Positions 28,497 through 38,145 of a stretch of 64,000 nucleotides of DNA are shown here, one piece after another. The notes beneath the pieces are model-generated. The model saw only the letters and a list, made by a program, of their open reading frames with translations. It made no database searches and was not told the origin of the DNA. Numbering within the stretch: the stretch's first letter is position 1; each line of letters begins with the position of its first letter. The position numbers were made by a program, and so were the translations under genes. Origin of the DNA: Aliivibrio fischeri (GTDB lineage Bacteria > Pseudomonadota > Gammaproteobacteria > Enterobacterales > Vibrionaceae); assembly GCF_009727955.1 (NCBI RefSeq), contig NZ_WOBR01000002.1:124001-188000 (forward strand). Direction: 5' to 3'.

Positions 28497-29482
28497 TCGA
28501 TCCCTCTCAATGCCAATCCAAGAGCCGATGCGTATTGATTTTTTTGTTCATGGAACGATCCCACTCTTTTCTTTGGTGTTTGAAATAAAGAAAGAAGATT
28601 TAAATCAACCGTTGGTAAGGATAATTCATAACTTAAAGAATCCGATAACCCTGGTAGCATTGAGCCACCACCAGTAATCCATACGCCTTCAACCTTATGC
28701 TGATTAACCGATGAATAAAGAGTGACTTGACGATGAATATGCTCAGATAACTGCTTAATAAAAAGCGTCCCTGCAGACAAATCAATTGAAGCATTTTCAG
28801 TGTTAGACGCCTGTTCTTTTTCTTGAGCAACCGCACCAAATGCTATGTGCTTGCTATATAAATGTTGACTCGGAGAAGCAATACAAAAAACGGTTTGCAT
28901 ATAACCAATATCAATTAGCATCCAATTTTTTTTGTCTGGATAAACCGCTATCGCTCTCTGCCATAAGGTTAAAAGTGCATTTGAATGAGCATCTGCCAGC
29001 ACAGGTTTAAGTCCAGCAGATTCAAAACAACGCTGACGAGAGTTAACTAAATCTTTGCGGGTCGCAAAAACTTGGTAAGTGATCGTCTGTAAGCTGCCTG
29101 TTCCTCTATGTTCAGAGGCCACATAATCAATATTCAGATCATCAGATGAAAAAGAAGAGTGCTGTTCAAAATTATGAGCAATAGCAAATTCTGTTTCTCG
29201 TTCATCGAGTTGACTATCAATTTGCACTACTTTACTAGTGATGCTGCTATCCGGGATGGAAAATGCAATTTGTTTTTGATTCAGCTTTAACTGTTTCTTT
29301 ATTCGAGATAAGTAAGGCTTTAATTCTTCGACATTTAAATTATTGGTATCCACAAATACAGATTCAGGCAATAGAACTTCGAAAGAACTAACGAGATCTA
29401 ATTGACCTTTCTTTAACCTTACAGATACGGCTTTAATGCTATGATGCCCTACATCTAAACCTGTAATAGTGGGGTAGATCAT
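28481..29482 (-). CDS. pilM: Type IV pilus assembly protein PilM
   Basis: PilM is an actin/FtsA-like cytoplasmic ATP-binding protein that recruits PilN. The 333-residue protein has the phosphate-1 motif GLDVGHHSIKAV near the N terminus, a second motif MLIDIGYMQTVF (about 192-203) and the adenosine motif VWITGGGSMLPGL (about 269-281). It heads pilMNOPQ and is divergent from mrcA across a 138-base gap, an order conserved in gamma-proteobacteria. Confidence 0.94.
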   Translation of the reverse strand: MIYPTITGLDVGHHSIKAVSVRLKKGQLDLVSSFEVLLPESVFVDTNNLNVEELKPYLSRIKKQLKLNQKQIAFSIPDSSITSKVVQIDSQLDERETEFAIAHNFEQHSSFSSDDLNIDYVASEHRGTGSLQTITYQVFATRKDLVNSRQRCFESAGLKPVLADAHSNALLTLWQRAIAVYPDKKNWMLIDIGYMQTVFCIASPSQHLYSKHIAFGAVAQEKEQASNTENASIDLSAGTLFIKQLSEHIHRQVTLYSSVNQHKVEGVWITGGGSMLPGLSDSLSYELSLPTVDLNLLSLFQTPKKRVGSFHEQKNQYASALGLALRGIEWLTK

Positions 29483-29620
29483 CCTGATTTAACTCCAAGT
29501 AATAAATAAATATCTCAAAATTAAGCGTTTATTTGCGTTATTTTTTGTTGTGTTATATTTATACTACTCAGTTATGGGTCAGAAACGATAATACAGATTA
29601 AAGTAAACGGGAAATATCAG

Positions 29621-32119
29621 GTGAAGTTCATAAAGGCACTACTAATAGTTACATTGGTTTGCATAATTCTTGGGGTCACAACAATTTTTGGTTTCTACCA
29701 ATATGTGAAGCCAGAATTACCAGATGTGGCAACATTAAAAGATGTTCAACTGCAAACACCAATGCAGGTATATAGCCGCGATGGTAAGTTAATCGCACAA
29801 TTTGGTGAAAAGCGCCGTATTCCATTGAAACTGGAAGAAATGCCGCCTCATCTACTTGAAGCCGTCATTGCCACAGAAGATAGCCGCTTTTATAGCCACT
29901 ATGGTTTTGACCCTATCGGTATTACTCGTGCAGCCTTTGCTGTATTAGCTTCTGGCTCTGCAAAGCAAGGGGCAAGTACCATCACTCAACAACTTGCACG
30001 TAACTTCTTTTTATCTAATGAAAAGAAAATTATGCGTAAAGTTAAAGAGATCTTTATTGCCGTTCACATTGAGCAGCTATTAACAAAACAAGAAATCTTA
30101 GAGCTCTACCTAAATAAAATTTACTTAGGTTACCGTTCTTATGGTGTCGGTGCGGCTGCTCATGTTTACTTTGGTAAAGAAGTGAGCCAACTGACCTTAG
30201 GTGAAGTTGCTATTATCGCAGGTTTACCAAAAGCCCCATCAACAATGAACCCTATTTATTCTGTTGATCGTGCAACAACACGTCGTAATGTTGTTCTTGC
30301 TCGTATGCTTGATGAAGGCTACATAACAAAACAAGAATTTGATGATGCAAAGGCCGAGGTGGTTATTTCTAAATACCACGGCGCAGAAATCGAATTACAA
30401 GCACCATATATTGCTGAAATTGCTCGTGCTTGGATGGTAAACAAATACGGCGAAGAAGCGGCTTATACTTCTGGCATGAACATCTACACAACCGTAGATT
30501 CAAAAATGCAAGCTGCTGCTAATAAAGCATCAATTGATAACCTATTAGCTTATGACGAGCGTCATGGTTACCGTGGAGCGGTTAAAACCGTATGGGAACC
30601 AAAAGCAACACCTCTTGATGAAGAAGCAATTACTAAGCATCTTAAAAACGAACCTTCATACGGTGAGTTAATGCCTGCTGTTGTTACTTCAATTAAAGGT
30701 AAAACGGCAACGGTTGATATTAAAAATAATGGCGTCGCGACTATTCCTTGGGATGGCCTAAAGTGGGCTCGTCGCTTTAAAACAGATAAGCGCCAAGGAC
30801 CTGCACCACGTCGTGCTTCTGATATCTTAGCGGTTGGTGAACAAATTTATGTTCGTCCATTAAGCCAAGAGACAACAGACGATGTAACAACAACCGTATG
30901 GAAACTAAGCCAAGTACCTGCAGCGAACACAGCATTTGTTGCTATGGACCCAAGAGATGGTGCAATTACTTCTTTGGTTGGTGGTTTTAACTTTGTTCAT
31001 AACAAATTTAACCGAGCAACTCAATCTGTTCGTCAGGTTGGTTCAAGTATCAAACCATTTATTTATTCCGCGGCACTTTACCACGGTAAAACATTAGCTA
31101 GTTTAATCAACGATGCGCCAATTAATACATGGGATGAGAGCCAAGGTACAGCATGGAGACCGAAAAACTCACCACCAACTTATGTTGGTCCTGCTCGTTT
31201 ACGTATTGGTTTGGCTCAATCTAAAAACGTAATGGCAGTTCGTGTTTTACGTGATGTTGGTTTAGATGAAACTATCGATTACCTAACACGTTTTGGCTTT
31301 AAGAAAGATGAACTTCCACGCTCTGAAACCATCGCTCTTGGTGCTGGTAGTTTAACACCAGTTCAAATGGCACAAGGCTTCGCAGTATTCGCTAACAATG
31401 GTTATTACGTAGAACCTTACTATATTGACCACATTACTGGTCCATTTGGTGATGAGGTTTACAAAGCAACACCAAAAACCATTTGTCAGCGTGATTGTTC
31501 TCATCAAAATGATGAAGATTCACCTTATGCGAAAAAAGTAATTTCGGCACAAAATGCTTTCTTAACTAAACAAATGATGTACAGCAACATTTGGGGTGGC
31601 GGTAGTTGGCGTAAAGGTACAGGCTGGAATGGTACTGGTTGGCGTGCACAAGTATTAAAACGTCGTGATATTGGTGGTAAAACAGGTACAACTAACGACT
31701 CTGTTGATGCTTGGTACAATGGCTATGGACCGAATGTAGTAGCAACAGCATGGGTTGGTTTTGATAACCCGTCGCACCGACTAGGTTACACAACCAAAAA
31801 CGACAACATGACCAAAGAAGAGATGTCTTTTGGTGGTGAAGCGGGTGGTAAAACGGCTATTTACGCTTGGGTTAATTTCATGAAGGTCGCACTAGAAGGT
31901 GTTCCTGAAGAGAAGCTACAGCTTCCGGCAAACATCATTAAAGTGAAGATAGATCGCGAAACCGGTCTACTAACCAACAAAAATGATGAAACCAGTATGT
32001 GGGAATATTTTGCTGGTGGAACTCAACCAAAAGAGTATGTAGAACAAGATTTCCAAGACACTATTTATTCATCACACGATGCAGATGGTGACGGAATGGA
32101 AGACGAAAGTCTGTTCTAA
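29621..32119 (+). CDS. mrcA: Penicillin-binding protein 1A
   Basis: PBP1A is a bifunctional inner-membrane enzyme that polymerises and cross-links peptidoglycan. The 832-residue protein starts with GTG, has one membrane helix (about 5-25), a glycosyltransferase domain with catalytic Glu in ATEDSRFYSHYG (about 86) and GASTITQQLARN, an OB-like insert, and a transpeptidase with SSIKP (nucleophile Ser in VGSSIKPF, about 485), SKN and KTGTT motifs. It is divergent from pilM and ends at a strong terminator. Confidence 0.96.
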   Translation: MKFIKALLIVTLVCIILGVTTIFGFYQYVKPELPDVATLKDVQLQTPMQVYSRDGKLIAQFGEKRRIPLKLEEMPPHLLEAVIATEDSRFYSHYGFDPIGITRAAFAVLASGSAKQGASTITQQLARNFFLSNEKKIMRKVKEIFIAVHIEQLLTKQEILELYLNKIYLGYRSYGVGAAAHVYFGKEVSQLTLGEVAIIAGLPKAPSTMNPIYSVDRATTRRNVVLARMLDEGYITKQEFDDAKAEVVISKYHGAEIELQAPYIAEIARAWMVNKYGEEAAYTSGMNIYTTVDSKMQAAANKASIDNLLAYDERHGYRGAVKTVWEPKATPLDEEAITKHLKNEPSYGELMPAVVTSIKGKTATVDIKNNGVATIPWDGLKWARRFKTDKRQGPAPRRASDILAVGEQIYVRPLSQETTDDVTTTVWKLSQVPAANTAFVAMDPRDGAITSLVGGFNFVHNKFNRATQSVRQVGSSIKPFIYSAALYHGKTLASLINDAPINTWDESQGTAWRPKNSPPTYVGPARLRIGLAQSKNVMAVRVLRDVGLDETIDYLTRFGFKKDELPRSETIALGAGSLTPVQMAQGFAVFANNGYYVEPYYIDHITGPFGDEVYKATPKTICQRDCSHQNDEDSPYAKKVISAQNAFLTKQMMYSNIWGGGSWRKGTGWNGTGWRAQVLKRRDIGGKTGTTNDSVDAWYNGYGPNVVATAWVGFDNPSHRLGYTTKNDNMTKEEMSFGGEAGGKTAIYAWVNFMKVALEGVPEEKLQLPANIIKVKIDRETGLLTNKNDETSMWEYFAGGTQPKEYVEQDFQDTIYSSHDADGDGMEDESLF

Positions 32120-32140
32120 TCTTTTAAAAGCACTTTAGTA

Positions 32141-32174
32141 AAAAGGCACGCTACTTATATAGCGTGCCTTTTTT
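32141..32174. terminator. Bidirectional terminator between mrcA and oxyR
   Basis: A 13-bp perfect stem (AAAAGGCACGCTA with its complement at 32160-32172) and a 6-base loop end in T6. It lies between the converging mrcA and oxyR, with the 32176 end of oxyR abutting it. Confidence 0.92.
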
Positions 32175-32175
32175 A

Positions 32176-33087
32176 TTATTCCGATTTTTGCCTATGGATA
32201 ACATCTGACATTTTATTTTCAATCTCTTTAGCGAGTGACTCATATCGCGTTCTTAATGGTGAACCAGGACGATAAGCTAAAACTATTTGACGATGAGGGA
32301 CAGGATCTTGAGCAGGTAAATAACACACACCATCACGCTCTTTTTCTTTTGGTACCGACAAGTATGGCATTAATGTAATACCCCCACCCGCAGCAACCAT
32401 ATTACGTAAGGTTTCTAAGCTGGTTGCTTTAAAATGATCATCATCTTTAGCACCAGCAGCAAAACAAAAACCTAATGCTTGATCTCGTAAACAGTGACCA
32501 TCTCCTAGCATAAGAACCGACTCACCATTCAGACGAGACATGTCAATCGACTCCTCTATTGCCCATTTATGATCTTTAGGCACTGCAAGTACCATCGGCT
32601 CATCATAAACAGGAACCTCGATAAACATATTGGTCTCTTCGACGGAAGCCAAAATCATGCAGTCAATTTTCCCCTCTTCTAGCATTTTCACTAATTGGTG
32701 TGTCTGCGCTTCATGAAGGTATAAATTTAAATCAGGGAATTGTGCTTTTAGTGTTGGAACAATCCATGGCAACACATAAGGTCCAACGGTAGGTATAAAC
32801 CCTAAATGCAACGGGCCTGTCATTTCCTTGCCTTGTTGATTGGCAAGTTCAGAAAAGCGTTTTACTTCAAGTAAAATCTTTTTCGCTTGCTCGACTAACT
32901 GCAACCCCGCCTCAGTGAACAAGACTTTTCGACTGGTTCTCTCTAATAAAGCCAAACCAACTTCATCTTCTAACTTCTTGATTTGTCCACTTAATGTCGG
33001 CTGACTAACAAAACAAGATTCTGCCGCTTTACGAAAGTGTTTATGCTCAGCAAGTGCGACCAAGTACTCAAAATCTCGGATATTCAT
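32176..33087 (-). CDS. oxyR: Hydrogen-peroxide sensor OxyR (LysR family)
   Basis: OxyR activates peroxide defence genes when two cysteines form a disulfide. The 303-residue protein has a LysR helix-turn-helix at the N terminus (RKAAESCFVSQPTLSGQIKKLE) and both redox cysteines in GHCLRDQALGFC (Cys about 199 and 208), matching Escherichia coli OxyR. It is divergent from the prx-grx gene, with an OxyR operator in the 179-base gap, so it probably controls both its own gene and the peroxiredoxin. Confidence 0.96.
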   Translation of the reverse strand: MNIRDFEYLVALAEHKHFRKAAESCFVSQPTLSGQIKKLEDEVGLALLERTSRKVLFTEAGLQLVEQAKKILLEVKRFSELANQQGKEMTGPLHLGFIPTVGPYVLPWIVPTLKAQFPDLNLYLHEAQTHQLVKMLEEGKIDCMILASVEETNMFIEVPVYDEPMVLAVPKDHKWAIEESIDMSRLNGESVLMLGDGHCLRDQALGFCFAAGAKDDDHFKATSLETLRNMVAAGGGITLMPYLSVPKEKERDGVCYLPAQDPVPHRQIVLAYRPGSPLRTRYESLAKEIENKMSDVIHRQKSE

Positions 33088-33135
33088 GTATTAAACTCCC
33101 GTAAGCTTTACCACTTTATTATCAAATATTGATTG

Positions 33136-33172
33136 ATAGATTTTAACGATTGAAACGATAACACCAAACGAT
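33136..33172. promoter_or_regulatory. OxyR operator between oxyR and prx-grx
   Basis: Two copies of the OxyR motif ATAGnTnnnAnCTAT with the standard 7-base spacing: ATAGATTTTAACGAT (33136-33150, 9 of 10 defined bases) and ATAACACCAAACGAT (33158-33172, 7 of 10). The 37-bp size is that of a tetramer-binding site. A -10 like CATAAT (33196-33201) lies 17 bases beyond a -35 position that abuts the operator, as expected for activation of prx-grx. Confidence 0.75.
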
Positions 33173-33266
33173 TAGAGCTATCAAGGTAACTTTTGCATAA
33201 TAGCTACATCAAACGGGCAGACCCCGAAAAAGAAATTCAAAATTATTTAAATTAAAGGACATCATT

Positions 33267-33995
33267 ATGTTTACATCTAAAGAAGGTCAATCAGTTCCTC
33301 AAGTAACTTTCCCTACTCGTCAAGGTGATGCTTGGGTTAACGTAACAACAGAAGAACTATTTAAAGACAAAACAGTTATCGTATTCAGTCTTCCAGGTGC
33401 TTTTACACCAACATGTTCTTCAAGCCACCTACCTCGCTACAACGAGTTACACTCTGTATTTAAAGAGAATGGCGTTGATGACATCCTATGTGTATCAGTA
33501 AACGATACGTTTGTAATGAACGCATGGAAAGCAGATCAAGAAGCAGAAAACATCACTTTCATCCCTGATGGTAATGGTGAATTCACAGACGGCATGGGTA
33601 TGCTAGTTGAGAAAAACGACCTTGGTTTTGGTAAACGTTCATGGCGCTACAGCATGCTAGTTAAAAATGGCGTAGTTGAAAAAATGTTTATCGAAGAAGA
33701 CGTACCAGGCGACCCGTTCAAAGTTTCTGATGCAGATACAATGCTTAACTACCTTGCTCCTGAACATAAAGAGCAAGAGTCAATCACAGTATTCACAAAA
33801 CCAGGTTGTCCTTTCTGTATGAAAGCGAAACAAAACCTAATCGACAAAGGCCTAAACTACGAAGAAGTGGTACTAGGTAAAGATGCAACAACAGTAAGCC
33901 TACGAGCTATCACTGGTCGCACTACGGTTCCTCAAGTATTCATCGGTGGTAAGCACATCGGTGGTAGCGAAGAACTAGAAGCTTTCCTAGCTTAA
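33267..33995 (+). CDS. Peroxiredoxin-glutaredoxin fusion (glutathione-dependent peroxidase)
   Basis: The 242-residue protein joins a Prx5-type peroxiredoxin (about residues 1-165, peroxidatic Cys in [11 protein letters not shown], about 50) with a C-terminal glutaredoxin (about 170-242, redox motif GCPFC and TVPQVFIGG). Fusions of this type, as in Haemophilus influenzae, reduce peroxides using glutathione without a separate reductase. It has a clear AAAGGA ribosome-binding site, is divergent from oxyR and carries an OxyR operator, so peroxide induction is expected. A hairpin separates it from the next flavoprotein gene. Confidence 0.94.
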   Translation: MFTSKEGQSVPQVTFPTRQGDAWVNVTTEELFKDKTVIVFSLPGAFTPTCSSSHLPRYNELHSVFKENGVDDILCVSVNDTFVMNAWKADQEAENITFIPDGNGEFTDGMGMLVEKNDLGFGKRSWRYSMLVKNGVVEKMFIEEDVPGDPFKVSDADTMLNYLAPEHKEQESITVFTKPGCPFCMKAKQNLIDKGLNYEEVVLGKDATTVSLRAITGRTTVPQVFIGGKHIGGSEELEAFLA

Positions 33996-34009
33996 CCATT
34001 AATGAAAAG

Positions 34010-34032
34010 TAGCCCACAAACCGTGGGCTACC
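34010..34032 (+). terminator. Hairpin between prx-grx and the flavoprotein gene
   Basis: GTAGCCCAC pairs perfectly with GTGGGCTAC around a 5-base loop. Only a weak T-rich tail (CATTTC) follows, so it may only partly terminate, allowing the downstream gene lower expression. Confidence 0.55.
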
Positions 34033-34077
34033 ATTTCAAACTCTTCTTCTAAAATAAATCTACGTGAGATATGAATT

Positions 34078-35544
34078 ATGAAACAAGTCAATGTTGATGT
34101 AGCTGTTATCGGTGGTGGTACAGCAGGTTTAGGCTCTTACCGTGCAGCAAAAGCACATACTGACAGTGTTGTCATGATCGAAGGCGGTCCTTACGGTACT
34201 ACTTGTGCTCGCGTTGGTTGCATGCCATCTAAGCTATTAATTGCAGCAGCAGAAAGCGTTCACCAAATTGAAAAAGCACCTAAATTTGGTATCCACCCTC
34301 AAGGTGAAATCGTAATTAATGGCCGTGAAGTAATGGAGCGCGTTAAGTTTGAGCGTGACCGTTTTGTTGGGTTTGTTTTAGAAGGCGTTGATGAAATTCC
34401 TGCTGAAGATAAAATCTCTGGCTACGCAAAATTTTTAGATGACAACACGCTTCAAGTTGATGATCACACGATCATTAATGCAAAACGTATTGTTATCGCT
34501 ACTGGTTCTCGTCCTGCTTACCCTGCAGTTTGGAATGAACTAGGTGATCGTTTGATCATTAATGATGACGTATTTAACTGGGATGAGCTACCAAAATCAG
34601 TTGCGGTATTTGGCCCTGGAGTTATTGGTCTTGAACTTGGTCAATCTCTTCACCGTTTAGGTGTTAAAACCAAACTGTTTGGTTTAGGTGGTCAAGTAGG
34701 CCCAGTTACAGACCCTGAAGTAATGGCATACGCGAACAAAGCATTCAATGAAGAGTTCTACCTTGATGCGGACGTAAAAGTTGAAAGCATGAAACGCATT
34801 ACAACAGAATCAGGAGAAAATCGCGTTGAAATTCAATTCATCAACAAGCAAGGTGAATTAGAAATCAATATTGTTGAGTATGTATTAGCAGCAACGGGGC
34901 GTCGTCCAAATACCGATAAACTGGGCTTAGAAAATACGTCAATTGAATTAGATGAACGTGGTGTACCAACAGCCGATTTCTACACACTTCAAACATCACT
35001 ACCAACGGTATTTATTGCTGGTGATGCAAGTAACCAATTGCCGTTATTACACGAAGCCGCTGACCAAGCACGTATTGCCGGTGATAATGCAGGCCGATTC
35101 CCAGAGATCCGTGCAGGTCTTCGCCGCTCGAAAATCTCAGCGGTATTCTCTGACCCACAGATTGCAATGGTTGGTGAAACTTATAAAGAAATCACAACAC
35201 GTTTAGGTACTTGTGGTTGTTTCGCAACGGGTGAAGTATCTTTTGAAAACCAAGGTCGTTCACGAGTGATGCTACGCAATAAAGGTATTCTTCATGTATA
35301 CGGTGAGCAAGGTACAGGTCGTTTCCTTGGTGCTGAAATGATGGGACCAAACGCAGAACACTTAGCTCACTTGTTAGCATGGGCACATCAAAACAAGATG
35401 ACGGTTTCTGAAATGCTAGATATGCCTTTCTACCACCCTGTAATCGAAGAAGGGGTTCGTACTGCCCTTCGTGATTTAAATGCGAAATTACATTTAGGAC
35501 CTGAAATGATCAAACACTGCATGGATTGTGGTCCAGGTTGTTAA
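34078..35544 (+). CDS. Dihydrolipoyl dehydrogenase-like flavoprotein with Cys-rich tail
   Basis: The 488-residue protein is a pyridine-nucleotide disulfide oxidoreductase: FAD motif GGGTAGLGSYRAA (residues 12-24), active-site disulfide in TTCARVGCMPSKLL (Cys about 43 and 48), NAD(P) motif GPGVIGLELGQ, a second FAD motif AGDASNQLPLLHEA and the C-terminal catalytic base region FYHPVIEEGV. It is not beside pyruvate or 2-oxoglutarate dehydrogenase genes. The C terminus HCMDCGPGC has three extra cysteines not usual in lipoamide dehydrogenases. It lies 82 bases after prx-grx on the same strand, so a redox-defence role is likely; the true substrate is unknown. Confidence 0.8.
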   Translation: MKQVNVDVAVIGGGTAGLGSYRAAKAHTDSVVMIEGGPYGTTCARVGCMPSKLLIAAAESVHQIEKAPKFGIHPQGEIVINGREVMERVKFERDRFVGFVLEGVDEIPAEDKISGYAKFLDDNTLQVDDHTIINAKRIVIATGSRPAYPAVWNELGDRLIINDDVFNWDELPKSVAVFGPGVIGLELGQSLHRLGVKTKLFGLGGQVGPVTDPEVMAYANKAFNEEFYLDADVKVESMKRITTESGENRVEIQFINKQGELEINIVEYVLAATGRRPNTDKLGLENTSIELDERGVPTADFYTLQTSLPTVFIAGDASNQLPLLHEAADQARIAGDNAGRFPEIRAGLRRSKISAVFSDPQIAMVGETYKEITTRLGTCGCFATGEVSFENQGRSRVMLRNKGILHVYGEQGTGRFLGAEMMGPNAEHLAHLLAWAHQNKMTVSEMLDMPFYHPVIEEGVRTALRDLNAKLHLGPEMIKHCMDCGPGC

Positions 35545-35569
35545 TCGAATTAAAGCGTCACTGAAAAAT

Positions 35570-35601
35570 AAAAAGACCAATGTTTGCGCATTGGTCTTTT
35601 T
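35570..35601 (+). terminator. Terminator after the flavoprotein gene
   Basis: A 13-bp perfect stem (AAAAAGACCAATG with CATTGGTCTTTTT) and a 6-base loop. It separates the redox genes from the small DUF3624 gene. Confidence 0.92.
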
Positions 35602-35648
35602 GCATTTAAAGTTCTCTCCACCCGCTTATCAATCAAAGAACTCAATAC

Positions 35649-35897
35649 ATGACATGTAAAACTTGTCGCTCAGACATTTTCAAACAAAAACTAGGTCGCT
35701 GTACGCGTTGTATGAAACAACTGACATTTCTTTCTATTGGGGGATGGTTGACTTGGTTGGAGTTCTTTCAAATGACACCATATAAAATAGAAGCAATCGC
35801 CACATTTATGGTGAGTTCAGCCTTTACTGGATTACTTGTTTTACATCTTATTGCCATGGCTTATTACCGTTTGAATAATACCAATCATAGTAAGTGA
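35649..35897 (+). CDS. Small membrane protein, DUF3624 family
   Basis: The 82-residue protein has two Cys pairs in its N-terminal 22 residues (TCKTCRSD and GRCTRCMK), which could bind a metal, followed by two likely membrane segments (about 24-40 and 48-70). Proteins of this type appear to be restricted to vibrios and relatives and have no known function. It sits alone between two terminators, between the OxyR redox cluster and argH. The start ATG has only a weak ribosome-binding site. Confidence 0.72.
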   Translation: MTCKTCRSDIFKQKLGRCTRCMKQLTFLSIGGWLTWLEFFQMTPYKIEAIATFMVSSAFTGLLVLHLIAMAYYRLNNTNHSK

Positions 35898-35910
35898 GCA
35901 GATAAAATAA

Positions 35911-35938
35911 AGCCCCAATACCATATAAGCATTGGGGC
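35911..35938. terminator. Hairpin between the DUF3624 gene and argH
   Basis: GCCCCAAT (35912-35919) pairs with ATTGGGGC (35931-35938) with an 11-base loop. On the minus strand the stem is followed by TTTATTTT, so it can end argH transcripts; on plus it follows DUF3624 by 14 bases. A second small hairpin is at 35941-35957. Confidence 0.7.
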
Positions 35939-36064
35939 CTCTTAGAATCTTTCTAAGAAAAAGCAGTATTAATAAGACTAATACTTAATTAAAAAGTTCA
36001 CCACTTTTTCTTTTTTATTCCGCTTATTTAGTTAACTCAATCGCATAAATATTTGCAATACAAA

Positions 36065-37939
36065 CTAAGCTACACTGCTTTTAATGATCACTTGCTCTTG
36101 TAGATTCACTTCTAATGCAACCTCATCACAGGCATGTTGACGTGGACATTGGTCACAATCTTTCAGCACTTTCTCTGGCAACAATGAACGAGAGGTCGGA
36201 ATAAAGTCTTGTTTCATAAAGAACTCTGGAACACGAGTTAATACAAAGACTTTCTTAATCGCCATCTCCCGTGCTTTTTCAACTAAATGCTGAACAATTG
36301 CTTTACCTTGACCTTGACTCTGCCACCCAGCTTCTACACCTAATGAACGAATTTCTGCAAGTCCTGAGTCATACACATACAAAGAAGCACAGCCTGTAAC
36401 TTCTCCGTGGTGCTCAGCTACAGCAAACGAGCCAATATCACGTACTAATTCATTACGATTACGTGGTAAGTTTTCACCAAGCCCTGCCCAGTAAGCAACC
36501 ATTCCTTCCAGTGCATCTAGATCAGTTAAACGAGCTGGACGAACCTTCACACCAGCATTATCACGCTCTTGTAGACGTTTACCTGCTTGCTCAACGGCAT
36601 ACGCAACTTGCTCAGGAGCAACGCCACCTAATGCACAACGTTTTGCAAGGCAAGATTCAATGGTGAGGATTTCATACACATCGTCTTCAATTACTTCAGA
36701 GAAAGCTTTAAGTTCAGCAATAGAAAGTTCTTCTAGTGCACAACCTTTTTCAATCGCACCGACAACAGCTACACCAACGATATGGTGAGCTTCACGGAAT
36801 GGAATGCCTTTCGCTACCAAATAATCTGCAAGTTCTGTTGAGTTTGCATAACCTTGTTTTGCAGCCTCAAGCGTACGTTCACCATTAATCTTGATACCTT
36901 CAAAACATAACGCAGCCATTTCAATACAATCAGACCAGCTATCCAGTGCATCAAATAAACCTTCTTTGTCTTCTTGCATGTCTTTATTGTAAGCCAATGG
37001 CAATGCTTTTACTGTCATCATCATGCCAGCCATTGCACCATATACACGTCCACACTTACCACGGATTAACTCAAGTGCGTCTGGGTTTTTCTTCTGTGGC
37101 ATGAGTGATGAGCCTGATGTCACCGTATCAGCCAACTCAATGAAATTAGATTCACCTGAATTGTAGAAAATCATGTCTTCAGCAAGACGAGAAAGGTGCA
37201 ACATTGAAATGGAAGCGATCGACATAAGTTCCATGACATGATCACGATCCGATACCGAGTCCAAACTATTACGTGTTGCACGTTGGAATCCAAGGTTACG
37301 AGCCAGCTTTTCACGATCCATAGGATAAGCGGTACCAGCAAGAGCCCCTGAGCCTAAGGGACAAGTATCCAAACGAGTAATGGCATCTTCAAGACGAGAA
37401 TAATCACGCTCAATCATCTCAACATAAGCTAAACACCAGTGAGCAAAAGTTACAGGCTGCGCACGTTGCAAATGTGTATAGCCCGGAAGCACTGTCGCTT
37501 GGTGTTCACTTGCTACGTTGACTAATTGATTAAGTAGTTGATCAAGTGTACGCAACAGTTGATGTCCTTGTTGACGACACCAGAGTTTTAAATCTGTCGC
37601 TACTTGGTCATTACGAGAACGGCCGGTATGGAGTTTTTTACCTAAGTCACCAACTTTACCAATCAACTGAGTTTCTACCCAACTGTGGATATCTTCAGCA
37701 TCAGACAATAAGATCTGCTCAGGATCTTCCATCACTTCTAATTTTAATTCATTTAGTGCTAATTCAAGCTTTTGCTGCTCAAGTTCGGTAATAACACCGA
37801 CTGAAAGTAATGCTTTAGACCATGCAATCGAACCAACAATATCTTGTTCTGCAAGGCGGTAATCAATACGAAGTGAATCGTTAAACTGTTTGAATCTGGT
37901 GTCTGCTGCTTGACTAAAACGTCCGCCCCATAATGCCAT
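36065..37939 (-). CDS. argH: Argininosuccinate lyase fused to an N-acetyltransferase domain
   Basis: The N-terminal part (about residues 1-460) is argininosuccinate lyase, releasing arginine and fumarate: it has [28 protein letters not shown] and the signature [12 protein letters not shown]. The C-terminal part (about 465-624) is a GNAT acetyltransferase ([40 protein letters not shown]) like the catalytic half of N-acetylglutamate synthase. Such ArgH(A) fusions are known from Moritella and vibrios, where they supply the first as well as the last step. The protein ends in a Cys-containing tail ([12 protein letters not shown]). It has its own promoter region with ArgR boxes and is cut off from argG by a terminator. 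Confidence 0.95.
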   Translation of the reverse strand: MALWGGRFSQAADTRFKQFNDSLRIDYRLAEQDIVGSIAWSKALLSVGVITELEQQKLELALNELKLEVMEDPEQILLSDAEDIHSWVETQLIGKVGDLGKKLHTGRSRNDQVATDLKLWCRQQGHQLLRTLDQLLNQLVNVASEHQATVLPGYTHLQRAQPVTFAHWCLAYVEMIERDYSRLEDAITRLDTCPLGSGALAGTAYPMDREKLARNLGFQRATRNSLDSVSDRDHVMELMSIASISMLHLSRLAEDMIFYNSGESNFIELADTVTSGSSLMPQKKNPDALELIRGKCGRVYGAMAGMMMTVKALPLAYNKDMQEDKEGLFDALDSWSDCIEMAALCFEGIKINGERTLEAAKQGYANSTELADYLVAKGIPFREAHHIVGVAVVGAIEKGCALEELSIAELKAFSEVIEDDVYEILTIESCLAKRCALGGVAPEQVAYAVEQAGKRLQERDNAGVKVRPARLTDLDALEGMVAYWAGLGENLPRNRNELVRDIGSFAVAEHHGEVTGCASLYVYDSGLAEIRSLGVEAGWQSQGQGKAIVQHLVEKAREMAIKKVFVLTRVPEFFMKQDFIPTSRSLLPEKVLKDCDQCPRQHACDEVALEVNLQEQVIIKSSVA

Positions 37940-38037
37940 GCTGTCTCTCCTAAATGCACAATGCTCACTGCTTTTATTCTGATTAAACTCAGTATTTTTC
38001 TTGATGGTTTTAACTTACGGTAATTACAGATAAAAAT

Positions 38038-38072
38038 AAAGAAAAAATTCATTATTTCTACATATTTATTCA
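38038..38072 (-). promoter_or_regulatory. ArgR operator (two ARG boxes) upstream of argH
   Basis: On the minus strand TGAATAAATATGTA (38059-38072) fits the ARG box pattern TGNATWWWWATNCA at 11 of 12 defined positions. A weaker box with a good right half (AAAAATTCA end) lies at 38038-38051, exactly 21 bases away centre to centre, the usual spacing for an ArgR hexamer. The pair lies about 100-130 bases upstream of the argH start. Confidence 0.7.
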
Positions 38073-38145
38073 AAATAAATTTATTTAACTCGGATTATAT
38101 TAATCAACGCAATTGGATATTTGATTGATATTCACCGTTATATAC

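Noticed and set aside
37759-38073. 104-residue open frame on minus at the argH 5' end
   Set aside because: It overlaps the argH start and the ArgR operator in another frame; composition is that of AT-rich non-coding DNA.
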